From Henriciella mobilis (GTDB lineage Bacteria > Pseudomonadota > Alphaproteobacteria > Caulobacterales > Hyphomonadaceae), in NCBI RefSeq assembly GCF_003576315.1, contig NZ_QWFZ01000020.1, positions 124,001 through 188,000 of the forward strand: a stretch of DNA of 64,000 nt, written 5' to 3'. Positions 1 to 7,602 of the stretch are shown here, piece by piece (within the stretch, counting starts at the first letter, position 1; every line of letters begins with the position of its first letter). The position numbers and the translations under genes are program-made. The notes beneath the pieces are model-generated. The model was not told the origin of the DNA, searched no databases, and saw only the letters and a program-made list of their open reading frames with translations.

Positions 1-228
1 TTTCCAAGCCCTCCATCACCGCTCTCACCGGCGTATAGAAACTCATACACCCATTGCATTCCCCCACCGGGCGCACGATATCTCACCCACGCCTTTTGCG
101 GCTCACGTCACACCAAAATCCGCAAAGCCATTCCGGCGCTGTCCCTGCCCTCGGCGAGCATTCCGCTTGCCCGGCTTTCAGGGGCAAACCGCATCGCTGG
201 CTGCGATGCATGAGAAGTGACCATCCCC
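1..228. other. Window edge, no gene recognised
   Basis: I see no reading frame here with a convincing start, ribosome binding site and protein-like composition. It is probably the flank of a gene outside the window plus the leader of the first micro-ORF. Confidence 0.4.
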
Positions 229-354
229 ATGTCCAAACAACAGAAATCGAACCGCGAAATCCGCAAACCGAAAAAAGAAAAGCCGAAGACGAACGCCTCC
301 AACCCGTCACTGAAGACCGGCGTCCACAACGTCTTCGACCAGCGCAAGAAGTAA
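229..354 (+). CDS. Small basic protein, 41 aa (micro-ORF A)
   Basis: A 41-codon ORF starting MSKQQKSNREIRKPKKEK. It is very rich in Lys/Arg in its first half and ends NVFDQRKK. Function unknown. Short Lys-rich proteins beginning with a similar SNRE..KPKKEK stretch recur in proteobacterial genomes as far as I recall, which supports it being real; that is memory, not a search. A second 41-aa ORF starting 225 bp downstream ends with the related NVFNQRHQ and is preceded by a near-identical gaccatccc(c)atg leader, so the two look like diverged tandem copies. No membrane segment or signal peptide. The ribosome binding site is weak (GAGAAG far upstream). A nucleic-acid or ribosome-associated role is only a guess from its charge. 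Confidence 0.6.
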   Translation: MSKQQKSNREIRKPKKEKPKTNASNPSLKTGVHNVFDQRKK

Positions 355-578
355 GCGCCCTGCCCCTCTCGCGGTCCGGCTGATCGCCCGTGCGTGAGGG
401 GCGCCATTGCCTTCTGCGCCCGGATGGCCGATAGAGACGGGCGCCTTCATGGCCTGCCACCCACAATCTGGCTCACGCCTGGCCCGCGCTGTTCCGGCCT
501 GACGGATGCGACGTCCGACAGATATCCTGAACATCCCGCATCGCACGCCGCGACGCAAACAGAAGGGATGACCATCCC

Positions 579-704
579 ATGACACGTCACCAGAGACCGA
601 CACGCTTCCTGCGGAAACGAAAGGCTGAAGCTGCGATGCCCAAGCCCAAGAAGCCGCAGAAAATGAAGAGCATTTTCAACGTCTTCAACCAACGTCACCA
701 GTAG
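579..704 (+). CDS. Small basic protein, 41 aa (micro-ORF B)
   Basis: A 41-codon ORF starting MTRHQRPTRFLRKRK and ending SIFNVFNQRHQ. It is strongly basic, with a PKPKKPQK stretch in the middle. Its length equals micro-ORF A exactly and the C-terminal NVF(D/N)QR motif is shared, so I read the pair as paralogues. An AAGGG element lies 11 bases before the ATG. An in-frame ATG at 636 would give a 22-aa form and cannot be excluded. Function unknown; no recognised domain, signal peptide or membrane segment. Confidence 0.5.
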   Translation: MTRHQRPTRFLRKRKAEAAMPKPKKPQKMKSIFNVFNQRHQ

Positions 705-834
705 TATTGTGCCCTTTGGCACTTGATGCAGGCCCTCCCCAGAGGCATGCGCGGTGGGGCCCGCGGCACGCCCATGGAAACCTGTCCAGATTCCTCTTGG
801 CAAAAGCCCTGTCTGGCGTGCTAATCCTAGGTTC

Positions 835-1575
835 ATGACACGATTACGCCTGCGCCAGCTCGTCATCGCCGCCGAGACCTCGGAAGTCGCTGATCAGTTA
901 CAATCCGTGCTCGATCTCGGCGAGCCCTTTGCCGACCCGGGCGTGGCGGAGTTCGGGCTCGAGAACGCCGTCTTTGCGATTGGCGACCAGTTCCTCGAAG
1001 TCATCTGGCCGGTGAAGGACGATGCACCCGTCCAGCGCTTCCTGAAGCGCAATGGCGAGGGCGGCTATATGGCCATCTTCCAGACCGACGACATCAAGGC
1101 CGCGCGCGCACGCCTCGACGGGGCGGGCATCCGCCGGGTCTGGAATATCGACCTTGATGACATCGCCGCCAGCCATATCCACCCGGCCGATGTCGGCGCC
1201 GCCATCGTCTCGCTTGATGAGGCCCATCCGTGGGAAAGCTGGCGCTGGGCCGGCCCGCACTGGGAGAGCAACTCCATCGAAGGCGAGCTGAGCGGCGCCA
1301 TCCTTGAGAGCCCTGACCCGAACGCCCTCGCCTCGCGCTGGGCTGCAGCCCTCGGCGTGCCTGCCTCAACCCATCCGGACGTCACCCGCATCCAGCTGGA
1401 GGACGACCAGACACTGGTGTTCCAGCCCGGCGAAGAGACAAAGCTGGAAGGCTTCTGCATCACATTGAACAGCGCCATGAAAGCGCTTGAACGCGCGGAC
1501 AAGCTGGACCTGCACAGCAATGGCGACGGCGTGCACATTGGCGGCGTGCGGCTTGTGCTCAACAACGAGGCCTGA
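835..1575 (+). CDS. VOC/glyoxalase-fold protein, 246 aa
   Basis: A two-module glyoxalase/bleomycin-resistance/dioxygenase (VOC) superfamily protein. The first module (about residues 1-130) has the typical betaalphabetabetabeta pattern around FAIGDQFLEVIWPV and GGYMAIFQTDDI; the second (about 150-246) repeats it more weakly from GELSGAILESPDP to HIGGVRLVL. The ATG at 835 begins MTRLRLRQLVIAAE, where the first beta strand starts; a GTG 81 bp upstream would add a low-complexity leader. Substrate unknown. The metal-ligand pattern of glyoxalase I or extradiol dioxygenases cannot be assigned by eye. Confidence 0.75.
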   Translation: MTRLRLRQLVIAAETSEVADQLQSVLDLGEPFADPGVAEFGLENAVFAIGDQFLEVIWPVKDDAPVQRFLKRNGEGGYMAIFQTDDIKAARARLDGAGIRRVWNIDLDDIAASHIHPADVGAAIVSLDEAHPWESWRWAGPHWESNSIEGELSGAILESPDPNALASRWAAALGVPASTHPDVTRIQLEDDQTLVFQPGEETKLEGFCITLNSAMKALERADKLDLHSNGDGVHIGGVRLVLNNEA

Positions 1576-1668
1576 CCTTCACACCATCTGGCGCAGGCGC
1601 CGCTCTGACGGCATAGTCACCCTTCAGAAAGGCGTCCGCTCGGGTGCCTGCAGACAAAGGAGATGGTG

Positions 1669-2025
1669 ATGGACTGGTTCAATGAAGTGTTCGATCTCGC
1701 CGCCGTGGCATCCGGCGCCGGCCTGGCGGGCGGTGGCGGCGCAGCTGTGCTCGCCTGGACGATCAAAGGCGCCATCGTCCGGTTCATCGTGCGTACGCTG
1801 GCCACCGCCGTTATCACAGGGATCGGCTTCTACTTCCTGCTTGGCGCACTCGGCTTCCAGATCGTGCCGGAAGACCAGGTCGCCGCGACACCGCCAGCCG
1901 GCCGGATGGCGATGGATGAGACCAGCGACAGCTTCTCGCCGCAGGCCGTGCGCCCGGAGGACGCAAAAGAAGACGATGGCAAGACCACCATCGTTGTGAA
2001 GTCCCCCTTCAGGCGGGGTGGCTGA
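1669..2025 (+). CDS. Small membrane protein, 118 aa
   Basis: Unrecognised protein. A Gly/Ala-rich hydrophobic stretch (about residues 10-31) and a second one (about 37-60, VRFIVRTLATAVITGIGFYFLL) indicate two membrane passes. A charged tail follows, ending in KSPFRRGG. I chose the ATG at 1669 because AAAGGAG at 1656-1662 is six bases away; the ATG at 1663 directly abuts the ribosome binding site. Its last 17 bases overlap the convergent isomerase gene. Confidence 0.65.
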   Translation: MDWFNEVFDLAAVASGAGLAGGGGAAVLAWTIKGAIVRFIVRTLATAVITGIGFYFLLGALGFQIVPEDQVAATPPAGRMAMDETSDSFSPQAVRPEDAKEDDGKTTIVVKSPFRRGG

Positions 2026-2626
2026 GCGCCCAGTCTAGCGCGTCCTCGAGGCGGTCATCGCCCCAAAAGAGTTCGCCGCCTACCGTGAAGCTCGGCGCGC
2101 CGAACACGCCGGCAGCAATGGCCGCGTCGGTATTCTCCTTCAGGCGCTGCTTCTGGGTATTGGAATGCCCCATATGCAGGTAGATCCGGTCAACGCCGCC
2201 CGCCGCCTCGATGCAGTCGCCAATCACATTCGGGTTCGAGATGTCGAGCCCCTCGGCAAACTGGGCGGTATAGACCCGGCGCACGAAGTCCCGGCCCCAC
2301 GGCTCATGTAAGGCAGCGATGGCGGTGCGCGCCGCAAGCAGACCGTTCTGCGGAAAAATGCGGCCGTCTTCGCCGGTCCACGGTTTGAACGGAATTGCGA
2401 ACTTCGCCGCCCGCCGCTCCATGTCGCGCCACATGTTGCGGCCCTTGGCGGGATAGAGGTTGAAGGGCGAGGTATCCCAGCCCTGGGCCTTGAAGATCGG
2501 CCCGAGCAGGAAGGGCGTCCATTTGACTTCGACCTTCCGGCGCGCCGCTTCCGCCTCGATCCGCATGACCGAGAGGTAGGAATAGGTCGAGGCAAACTCG
2601 AACCAGAAAAGTACCGGCGCTGGCAT
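2009..2626 (-). CDS. 2-hydroxychromene-2-carboxylate isomerase-like (DsbA/GST-kappa fold)
   Basis: A 205-aa protein of the HCCA isomerase family (NahD type), which has the thioredoxin-like GST kappa/DsbA fold. The N-terminus FWFEFASTYSYLS matches the family's F-F-S-x-YSYL active-site strand carrying the catalytic Ser. The C-terminal FGAPSFTVGGELFWGDDRL is the family's cis-Pro loop (GAPSF) and terminal helix. Classical members isomerise a naphthalene-degradation intermediate with glutathione. No aromatic-degradation genes are nearby, so the substrate here is open. It lies 36 bp downstream of the GGDEF gene on the same strand. Confidence 0.85.
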   Translation of the reverse strand: MPAPVLFWFEFASTYSYLSVMRIEAEAARRKVEVKWTPFLLGPIFKAQGWDTSPFNLYPAKGRNMWRDMERRAAKFAIPFKPWTGEDGRIFPQNGLLAARTAIAALHEPWGRDFVRRVYTAQFAEGLDISNPNVIGDCIEAAGGVDRIYLHMGHSNTQKQRLKENTDAAIAAGVFGAPSFTVGGELFWGDDRLEDALDWALSHPA

Positions 2627-2662
2627 AGTCCGCCCAGTAGCGCAGCCTGGCCGGCCTGTCAG

Positions 2663-3916
2663 CTACCGGAACTCAACTTCAATGTGGGTCCGGGTACGCG
2701 AGGTGACTCGGCACGAGGCATCGAGCCCGTCGGAGCGAATGATGAGCCGGAACTCGTCAGGGACATCAGCTGTCGAGATCAGGTCCATACCCGCCCCTTC
2801 CTGCCCCAGGGTCCGAACCGTGCAGTCGATGGACGATCCACCATTGTTGAAGCTGACCTTGCCCGCCTTGAGAACCCGCCGACGCGCGGACCGTACCGAG
2901 ATATCGCCCGTGCCCCAGACCGCATAGCGGTTACGCCCGTCATTCTTGGCCTTGTAGAGGGCGGCATCCGCGCGGGTAAGCAATGTTTCAATGTCCCCGG
3001 TGGAAGCATCGAAGGCAGCGACGCCGAGGCTCGCCGTTACACCCACCGTCGTGCCGTCGAACTCGAAGCGCAGCGCGGATATGTCCTTACGCAGCTTCTC
3101 AGCCGCTTCTGCAGCGCCCTGACGGTCGGTCTCGGGCAGGAGAATAGTGAATTCTTCGCCGCCAACCCTCGCAAAGATGTCGCTCTTGCGCACAAGCAGC
3201 TTCACGGTCTTTGCGACACGCCGGAGCACCTCGTCGCCTGCCGCATGGCCATAATTATCATTGATCGACTTGAAATGGTCGAGATCGAAGGCGATCGCGG
3301 TCAGATTGTGTCTGTGCCGGCTGGTGAGCGCGGCAAGTCGCCCGCCCTCATCATACAATGCCCGCCGCGAAAGGGCGCCGGTCAATTCGTCAGTCATCGC
3401 CCGCTCACGAAGTTCGAGCTGATCGACAACCAGGTCCGCAAAATCCTGAAGCAGATCAAGATCGCGGGCGGGGAACTGACGAGGCTCTCTATCAATGGCG
3501 CAAAGCGTTCCTACAACGAAGCCGTCCCGGGTCTTCAATGGGATTCCCGCATAGAAACGCAAGCCATGCTCCGCCGTCACCAAGCGGCTTTTGGCGAAGC
3601 GCGGGTCCTGACGGGCATCCTGAACGATAAGCGGCCCCCCGTACTTAACGACATGGCGGCAGAGGGTCTCTTGCAGCGGAATTTGTTGATCGTCCATGCC
3701 GACATTCGCCTTGTGCCACTGGCGATGGGCATCGATGAAGGAGATGAGAGCTGTATCGACATCAAGCGCCGCCTTCACAAGACGCGCTATCCGGTCAAAC
3801 GGCTTTTCCGGTGATGTATCAAGAATGTCGAGCGCAGCTACCGCTTCAAGGCGGTGTGCTTCCCAACGTTGATCCGAATTGCCCCCCTCCACCGTTCTGG
3901 CAGAGCTAACAGACAT
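2663..3916 (-). CDS. GAF-GGDEF-PilZ diguanylate cyclase
   Basis: A 417-aa cytoplasmic protein predicted to make cyclic di-GMP. It has a GAF sensor domain (about 25-165), a GGDEF domain (about 175-335) and a C-terminal PilZ-like domain (about 340-417). The active site is GGEEF at 252-256, so it should be catalytically competent. RKSD at 243-246, five residues before it, fits the inhibitory RxxD I-site for product feedback. The PilZ part has an Arg cluster (about 342-347), but the usual (D/N)xSxxG motif is replaced by a sequence around TLGQEG, so c-di-GMP binding there may be weak or lost. The ATG at 3916 is preceded by AGGAAAGG; an upstream ATG would add 15 residues. No membrane segments. Confidence 0.9.
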   Translation of the reverse strand: MSVSSARTVEGGNSDQRWEAHRLEAVAALDILDTSPEKPFDRIARLVKAALDVDTALISFIDAHRQWHKANVGMDDQQIPLQETLCRHVVKYGGPLIVQDARQDPRFAKSRLVTAEHGLRFYAGIPLKTRDGFVVGTLCAIDREPRQFPARDLDLLQDFADLVVDQLELRERAMTDELTGALSRRALYDEGGRLAALTSRHRHNLTAIAFDLDHFKSINDNYGHAAGDEVLRRVAKTVKLLVRKSDIFARVGGEEFTILLPETDRQGAAEAAEKLRKDISALRFEFDGTTVGVTASLGVAAFDASTGDIETLLTRADAALYKAKNDGRNRYAVWGTGDISVRSARRRVLKAGKVSFNNGGSSIDCTVRTLGQEGAGMDLISTADVPDEFRLIIRSDGLDASCRVTSRTRTHIEVEFR

Positions 3917-4037
3917 GATGAACCTTTCCTGTGCGGGAAATGAAGGGAATGCTCCCGACACAATTCCGCTTGTTTGCTCAAGTCTGGCGCAGCCAGGTTA
4001 GGATGGCGCTACCAACTGGTGCGCAAACGCAAAAGGC

Positions 4038-4814
4038 TCAGGGCTGGTTGCGGTCGGGATTCATCTCGATCGCGCCTTCCGGCGTGACATCAAGCGCATA
4101 CATGTCGAGCGCGGCTTCCAGCGTGAGCAGACCATAAACCGTCCAGACAACCAGAACCACGATCGTCACGATTGCAAAAGCGCGAGCGAAGCGCTCCTCG
4201 CCTGGCATCTGGTCGAAACCCCATGCGATGAGAAGCAGCATGGCCGACGCCAGCAGCACCGCGCCAATGACATCGCTTGGCCAGTGAGCACCAAGGTACA
4301 CGCGGGAGAGGCCCATGAGAACGATCAGGACACTGAGTCCGGCAATGGCCGTGCGCTTGCGTATGCCAGTTAGGGCGTGGACCGCAAAAATGGCGAGCGC
4401 TCCATAGATGACCATGGAGTTGGTCATATGGCCGGACGGAAAGCTGAAGCTCTCAACACCGCCATAGAGATCTTCGGTCGGTCTGGGCCGGGCGACGAGA
4501 AGCTTGATGCCCTTCACGATAAGCGGTGTCGCAATGAACGTCGCCGCCGATACCGCAGCCGGCCACCAGGCACGCCACAGGAGAAGCGTCAGCACGATGG
4601 CGACGGCTATGCAGGTCAGCGCAAGGCTGTCACCGAACAGGGTCAATAGCACCACCGCCCAGTCGAGCGGCGGATTGCGAAGGGCGATCACCGCCTCGCT
4701 GAGCGCCCCGTCCAGCCCGGTAATGGCCGCGTCCGAGTGAGCCAGCCATCCCAGTCCCGCGAGCGCCGCCGCAGCGATACCCGCAGGCAGGAGATGCGAG
4801 ACCGTGTGGCGCAA
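4038..4814 (-). CDS. PAP2-family membrane phosphatase
   Basis: A 258-aa multi-spanning inner-membrane protein of the type 2 phosphatidic acid phosphatase family. All three signature motifs are visible: KGIKLLVARPRP (K-x6-RP), FPSGHMTNS (PSGH) and SRVYLGAHWPSDVIG (SR-x5-H-x3-D). About six membrane helices. Members dephosphorylate lipid phosphates such as phosphatidate or undecaprenyl diphosphate; which one here is unknown. The only start in reach is TTG at 4814, immediately after the stop of ettA with zero spacing and no clear ribosome binding site, so its translation is probably coupled to ettA. Confidence 0.88.
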   Translation of the reverse strand: MRHTVSHLLPAGIAAAALAGLGWLAHSDAAITGLDGALSEAVIALRNPPLDWAVVLLTLFGDSLALTCIAVAIVLTLLLWRAWWPAAVSAATFIATPLIVKGIKLLVARPRPTEDLYGGVESFSFPSGHMTNSMVIYGALAIFAVHALTGIRKRTAIAGLSVLIVLMGLSRVYLGAHWPSDVIGAVLLASAMLLLIAWGFDQMPGEERFARAFAIVTIVVLVVWTVYGLLTLEAALDMYALDVTPEGAIEMNPDRNQP

Positions 4815-6482
4815 CTAATTCCGCGCGAACTTCTTGAATTTCACGCGCTTCGGCTCGACAGCGTCGGGGCCTAGGCGGCGCTTCTTGTCTTCCAGATAGG
4901 ACGAGAAGTCGCCCTCGAACCATTCGACGTGGCTGTCGCCCTCAAAGGCGAGAATGTGTGTTGCCATGCGGTCGAGGAACCAGCGGTCGTGCGAGATGAC
5001 GACAGCGCAGCCGGGGAAGCCGTCGAGGCCTTCTTCCAGTGCCTGCAGCGTCTCCACGTCGAGGTCGTTGGTCGGTTCGTCGAGCAGCAGACAGTTGGCG
5101 CCCTGGCGCAGCATCTTGGCGAGATGCACACGGTTGCGCTCACCGCCGGACAGCAGACCGACCTTCTTCTGCTGGTCTGAGCCCTTGAAGTTGAAGGCGC
5201 CGGTATAGGCACGCGAATTCACCTCAACACCGCCAAGGTCGATGACATCGAGGCCGTCGGAAATCTCTTCCCAGACATTCTTCTTGTCATCGAGCTTGTC
5301 GCGGGACTGGTCCACATAGCCGAGCTTTACCGTATCGCCGACGCGGATCGAACCGGAATCGGGCTCTTCCTGACCGAGGATCATCTTGAACAGCGTCGAT
5401 TTACCAGCGCCGTTCGGACCGATCACACCAACGATGCCACCCGGCGGCAGTGAGAAGCTGAGATCGTCGATCAGCAGATTGTTGCCAAACGCCTTGCGAA
5501 TGTTCTCGGCCTCAATGACCAGATTGCCAAGGCGCGGGCCCGGCGGGATGCGTATCTGTGCGTGGGAGACCTTCTCGCGCTCCGCCTCGGCAGCGCGCTG
5601 TTCATAGGCCTGGATACGTGCTTTCGACTTTGTCTGGCGGGCTTTCGCACCAGCCCGGACCCATTCGAGTTCCTTGGCCAGCGTGCGCTTCTTGCCAGCG
5701 TCCTCGCGGGCTTCCTGCTCCATCCGCTTGGCTTTCTGCTCGATCCAGTCGGAATAGTTGCCCTTGTAGGGAATGCCGCGGCCGCGATCGAGCTCCAGGA
5801 TCCAGTCGGTAATCTTGTCGAGGAAATACCGGTCGTGGGTGATCAGGATCACGCAGCCCGGGAAGTTCATAAGATAGTTCTGCAGCCAGTTCACCGTCTC
5901 GGCATCGAGGTGGTTGGTCGGCTCGTCCATCAGGATCATGTCGGGCTTGGACAGCAGCAGCTTGCAGATCGCAACCCGGCGGATCTCACCGCCCGAGAGC
6001 TTTGTGACATCGGCATCGTCCGGCGGGCAACGCAGCGCTTCGAGCGCCATCTCGATCTTGGAGTCGATGTCCCACGCATCGGCGCCGTCGATCTGCTCCT
6101 GCAGCGCGGTCATCTCTTCCATGAGCTCGTCGGAATACTCCTCGCCGAGCTTCATCGAGATATCATTGAACTTGTCGACCATCTGCTTTTCCGGGCAGGC
6201 GGAAGCGACGTTCTCGAAGACGGTTTTTTCGGGATCGAGCTTCGGCTCCTGCGGCAGGTAGCCGACCTTGATGCCGTCAGCGGCCCAGGCCTCACCGTTA
6301 AAATCCTTGTCCTCGCCCGCCATGATCCGCATCAGCGTGGACTTGCCCGAGCCGTTGACGCCGACAACGCCAATCTTGGCATCCGGGAGGAAGGAGAGGT
6401 GGATGTTCTCGAAGACCTTCTTGCCGCCCGGATAGGCTTTGGTAAGGCCTTGCATATGGTAAACGTATTGGGGTCCGGCCAT
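4815..6482 (-). CDS. ettA: Energy-dependent translational throttle protein EttA (ABC-F)
   Basis: A 555-aa soluble ABC-F ATPase, the same length as E. coli EttA. It binds the ribosomal E site and gates entry into elongation according to ATP/ADP level. Two ABC domains are visible: Walker A GVNGSGKS, signature LSGGEIRRVA and Walker B ILMDEPTNHLD in the first; GPNGAGKS, LSGGERNRVHLA and LLLDEPTNDLD in the second. A charged linker with the EttA-type helical arm lies between them. I chose the ATG at 6482 (MAGPQYVYHM) since it aligns with the family N-terminus; an ATG 18 bp upstream is possible. Confidence 0.96.
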   Translation of the reverse strand: MAGPQYVYHMQGLTKAYPGGKKVFENIHLSFLPDAKIGVVGVNGSGKSTLMRIMAGEDKDFNGEAWAADGIKVGYLPQEPKLDPEKTVFENVASACPEKQMVDKFNDISMKLGEEYSDELMEEMTALQEQIDGADAWDIDSKIEMALEALRCPPDDADVTKLSGGEIRRVAICKLLLSKPDMILMDEPTNHLDAETVNWLQNYLMNFPGCVILITHDRYFLDKITDWILELDRGRGIPYKGNYSDWIEQKAKRMEQEAREDAGKKRTLAKELEWVRAGAKARQTKSKARIQAYEQRAAEAEREKVSHAQIRIPPGPRLGNLVIEAENIRKAFGNNLLIDDLSFSLPPGGIVGVIGPNGAGKSTLFKMILGQEEPDSGSIRVGDTVKLGYVDQSRDKLDDKKNVWEEISDGLDVIDLGGVEVNSRAYTGAFNFKGSDQQKKVGLLSGGERNRVHLAKMLRQGANCLLLDEPTNDLDVETLQALEEGLDGFPGCAVVISHDRWFLDRMATHILAFEGDSHVEWFEGDFSSYLEDKKRRLGPDAVEPKRVKFKKFARN

Positions 6483-6653
6483 GGGATGACGCTCGATCAA
6501 ATTGGAGTGGGAACAGTTGCCTCGCGGTGTAGACGCTGAGCGGGGCGGTAATCAAGCCGGAAGGTGTGCTGCCTCAGCGCTCCGGCAGGAGTCGCGAGCC
6601 CATCGGAAAGGCCGGCAAGTCAGGGCTCAGAGCGGCTCTGCTCTTGAATTCTG

Positions 6654-7442
6654 TCATTCGGCGGCCAGTTCAAGGCTCCTTTGCTTCAGCCCTTCCAGCG
6701 CCTCGGCGACGTCGCTTGCAAGCTCGGCCACGGCGCGTTCCTCGGCCGTATCGACAAAGTCGCGCGCCGTGGAAATGCTGGAGACCGCCCGGCTGATACC
6801 GGACTTTTCCGCATGCCCGGTCAGCGTTGCATAGGGATAGCCATTGCGCACATCGACGAGCAGGCCGCTGGCAGACGCCTCGACATCGATACTGCGGGTC
6901 GGGATTACGAACATGCCGACAATAGTCAGGTCCGCCAGAGAGACGGCGTTCGATTTCTCCCACGATGACGAGCCGACTTCATAGATCAGCACATAATCGA
7001 GATGCTGGCGGGCCGCGCCCCGGCGGATATCGGCAATGATGGCACCTGCCCGGTCCGTGCCTTCAGGCGCCGGCGAAGACACCATGGAAGCGATCAGCGG
7101 GCTAACGGGCACAAACTCGCCAAAGCTATCGCCAATATCTTCAAGCGCCGCCTGCCAGATCAGGGCTTCATCGCCGGGAATCGCGGTGAGCCCGAAACGC
7201 CCGACCCGGGCAAGGCCGATGCGTGCAGGAAACTCCAGGCGCGGCTCAGCGCTGGCAATCCGCCGGACATCGGCATCGACATCCGCAGCATCCTGACCGC
7301 CAGCCACAGGGGCGGCGTCATAGCCCAGCCGGTCATAACGGGCGAGGTAATCGGTCCCGGAGCTGGACTGGAGATAGGCGCTGCATCCCCCCAGCGTGAT
7401 GAGCACGGCGACCGCAGCGGCGGATTTCATATAGTTGAGCAT
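6654..7442 (-). CDS. Uncharacterised lipoprotein, 262 aa
   Basis: The N-terminus is a lipoprotein signal with lipobox ITLGGC around residues 15-20. The mature part has alternating beta/alpha segments (RIGLARVGRFGLTAIPGDE, LDYVLIYEVGSSS, SADLTIVGMFVIP-like) suggestive of a compact periplasmic domain, and an Ala/Glu-rich helical C-terminus. I do not recognise the family; an LpoB/CsgG-like fold is a loose impression only. GGGAA five bases before the ATG supports this start. Divergent from the dipeptidyl peptidase gene. Confidence 0.75.
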   Translation of the reverse strand: MLNYMKSAAAVAVLITLGGCSAYLQSSSGTDYLARYDRLGYDAAPVAGGQDAADVDADVRRIASAEPRLEFPARIGLARVGRFGLTAIPGDEALIWQAALEDIGDSFGEFVPVSPLIASMVSSPAPEGTDRAGAIIADIRRGAARQHLDYVLIYEVGSSSWEKSNAVSLADLTIVGMFVIPTRSIDVEASASGLLVDVRNGYPYATLTGHAEKSGISRAVSSISTARDFVDTAEERAVAELASDVAEALEGLKQRSLELAAE

Positions 7443-7602
7443 GGCTATTCCCGATTCTTTGTGAGTGATTGTTCACTTGCCTTTTTATCGAAGGCGGCAG
7501 GCAAGTCAACCTGCCCTTCATTCCAGAGCAGGCAGCCAAGCCCATTGAATGACCGGAATGGGGCGCTTGATCGGCCGGCGCTCGGCCTCTACGGGTTTCC
7601 AA

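Noticed and set aside
54-383. 109-codon frame covering micro-ORF A in another phase
   Set aside because: No ribosome binding site, low-complexity composition; micro-ORF A is the better reading.
568-582. Four-codon upstream ORF (MTIP) overlapping the start of micro-ORF B by ATGA
   Set aside because: Its ATG directly abuts the AAGGG element, leaving no room for initiation; probably chance.
5562-6539. 325-codon frame antisense to ettA
   Set aside because: Composition mirrors ettA codons; no domain.
7466-7481. AGTGATTGTTCACT-like palindrome between the lipoprotein and DPP-IV genes
   Set aside because: Only five-base arms and no adjacent regulator; could be chance.
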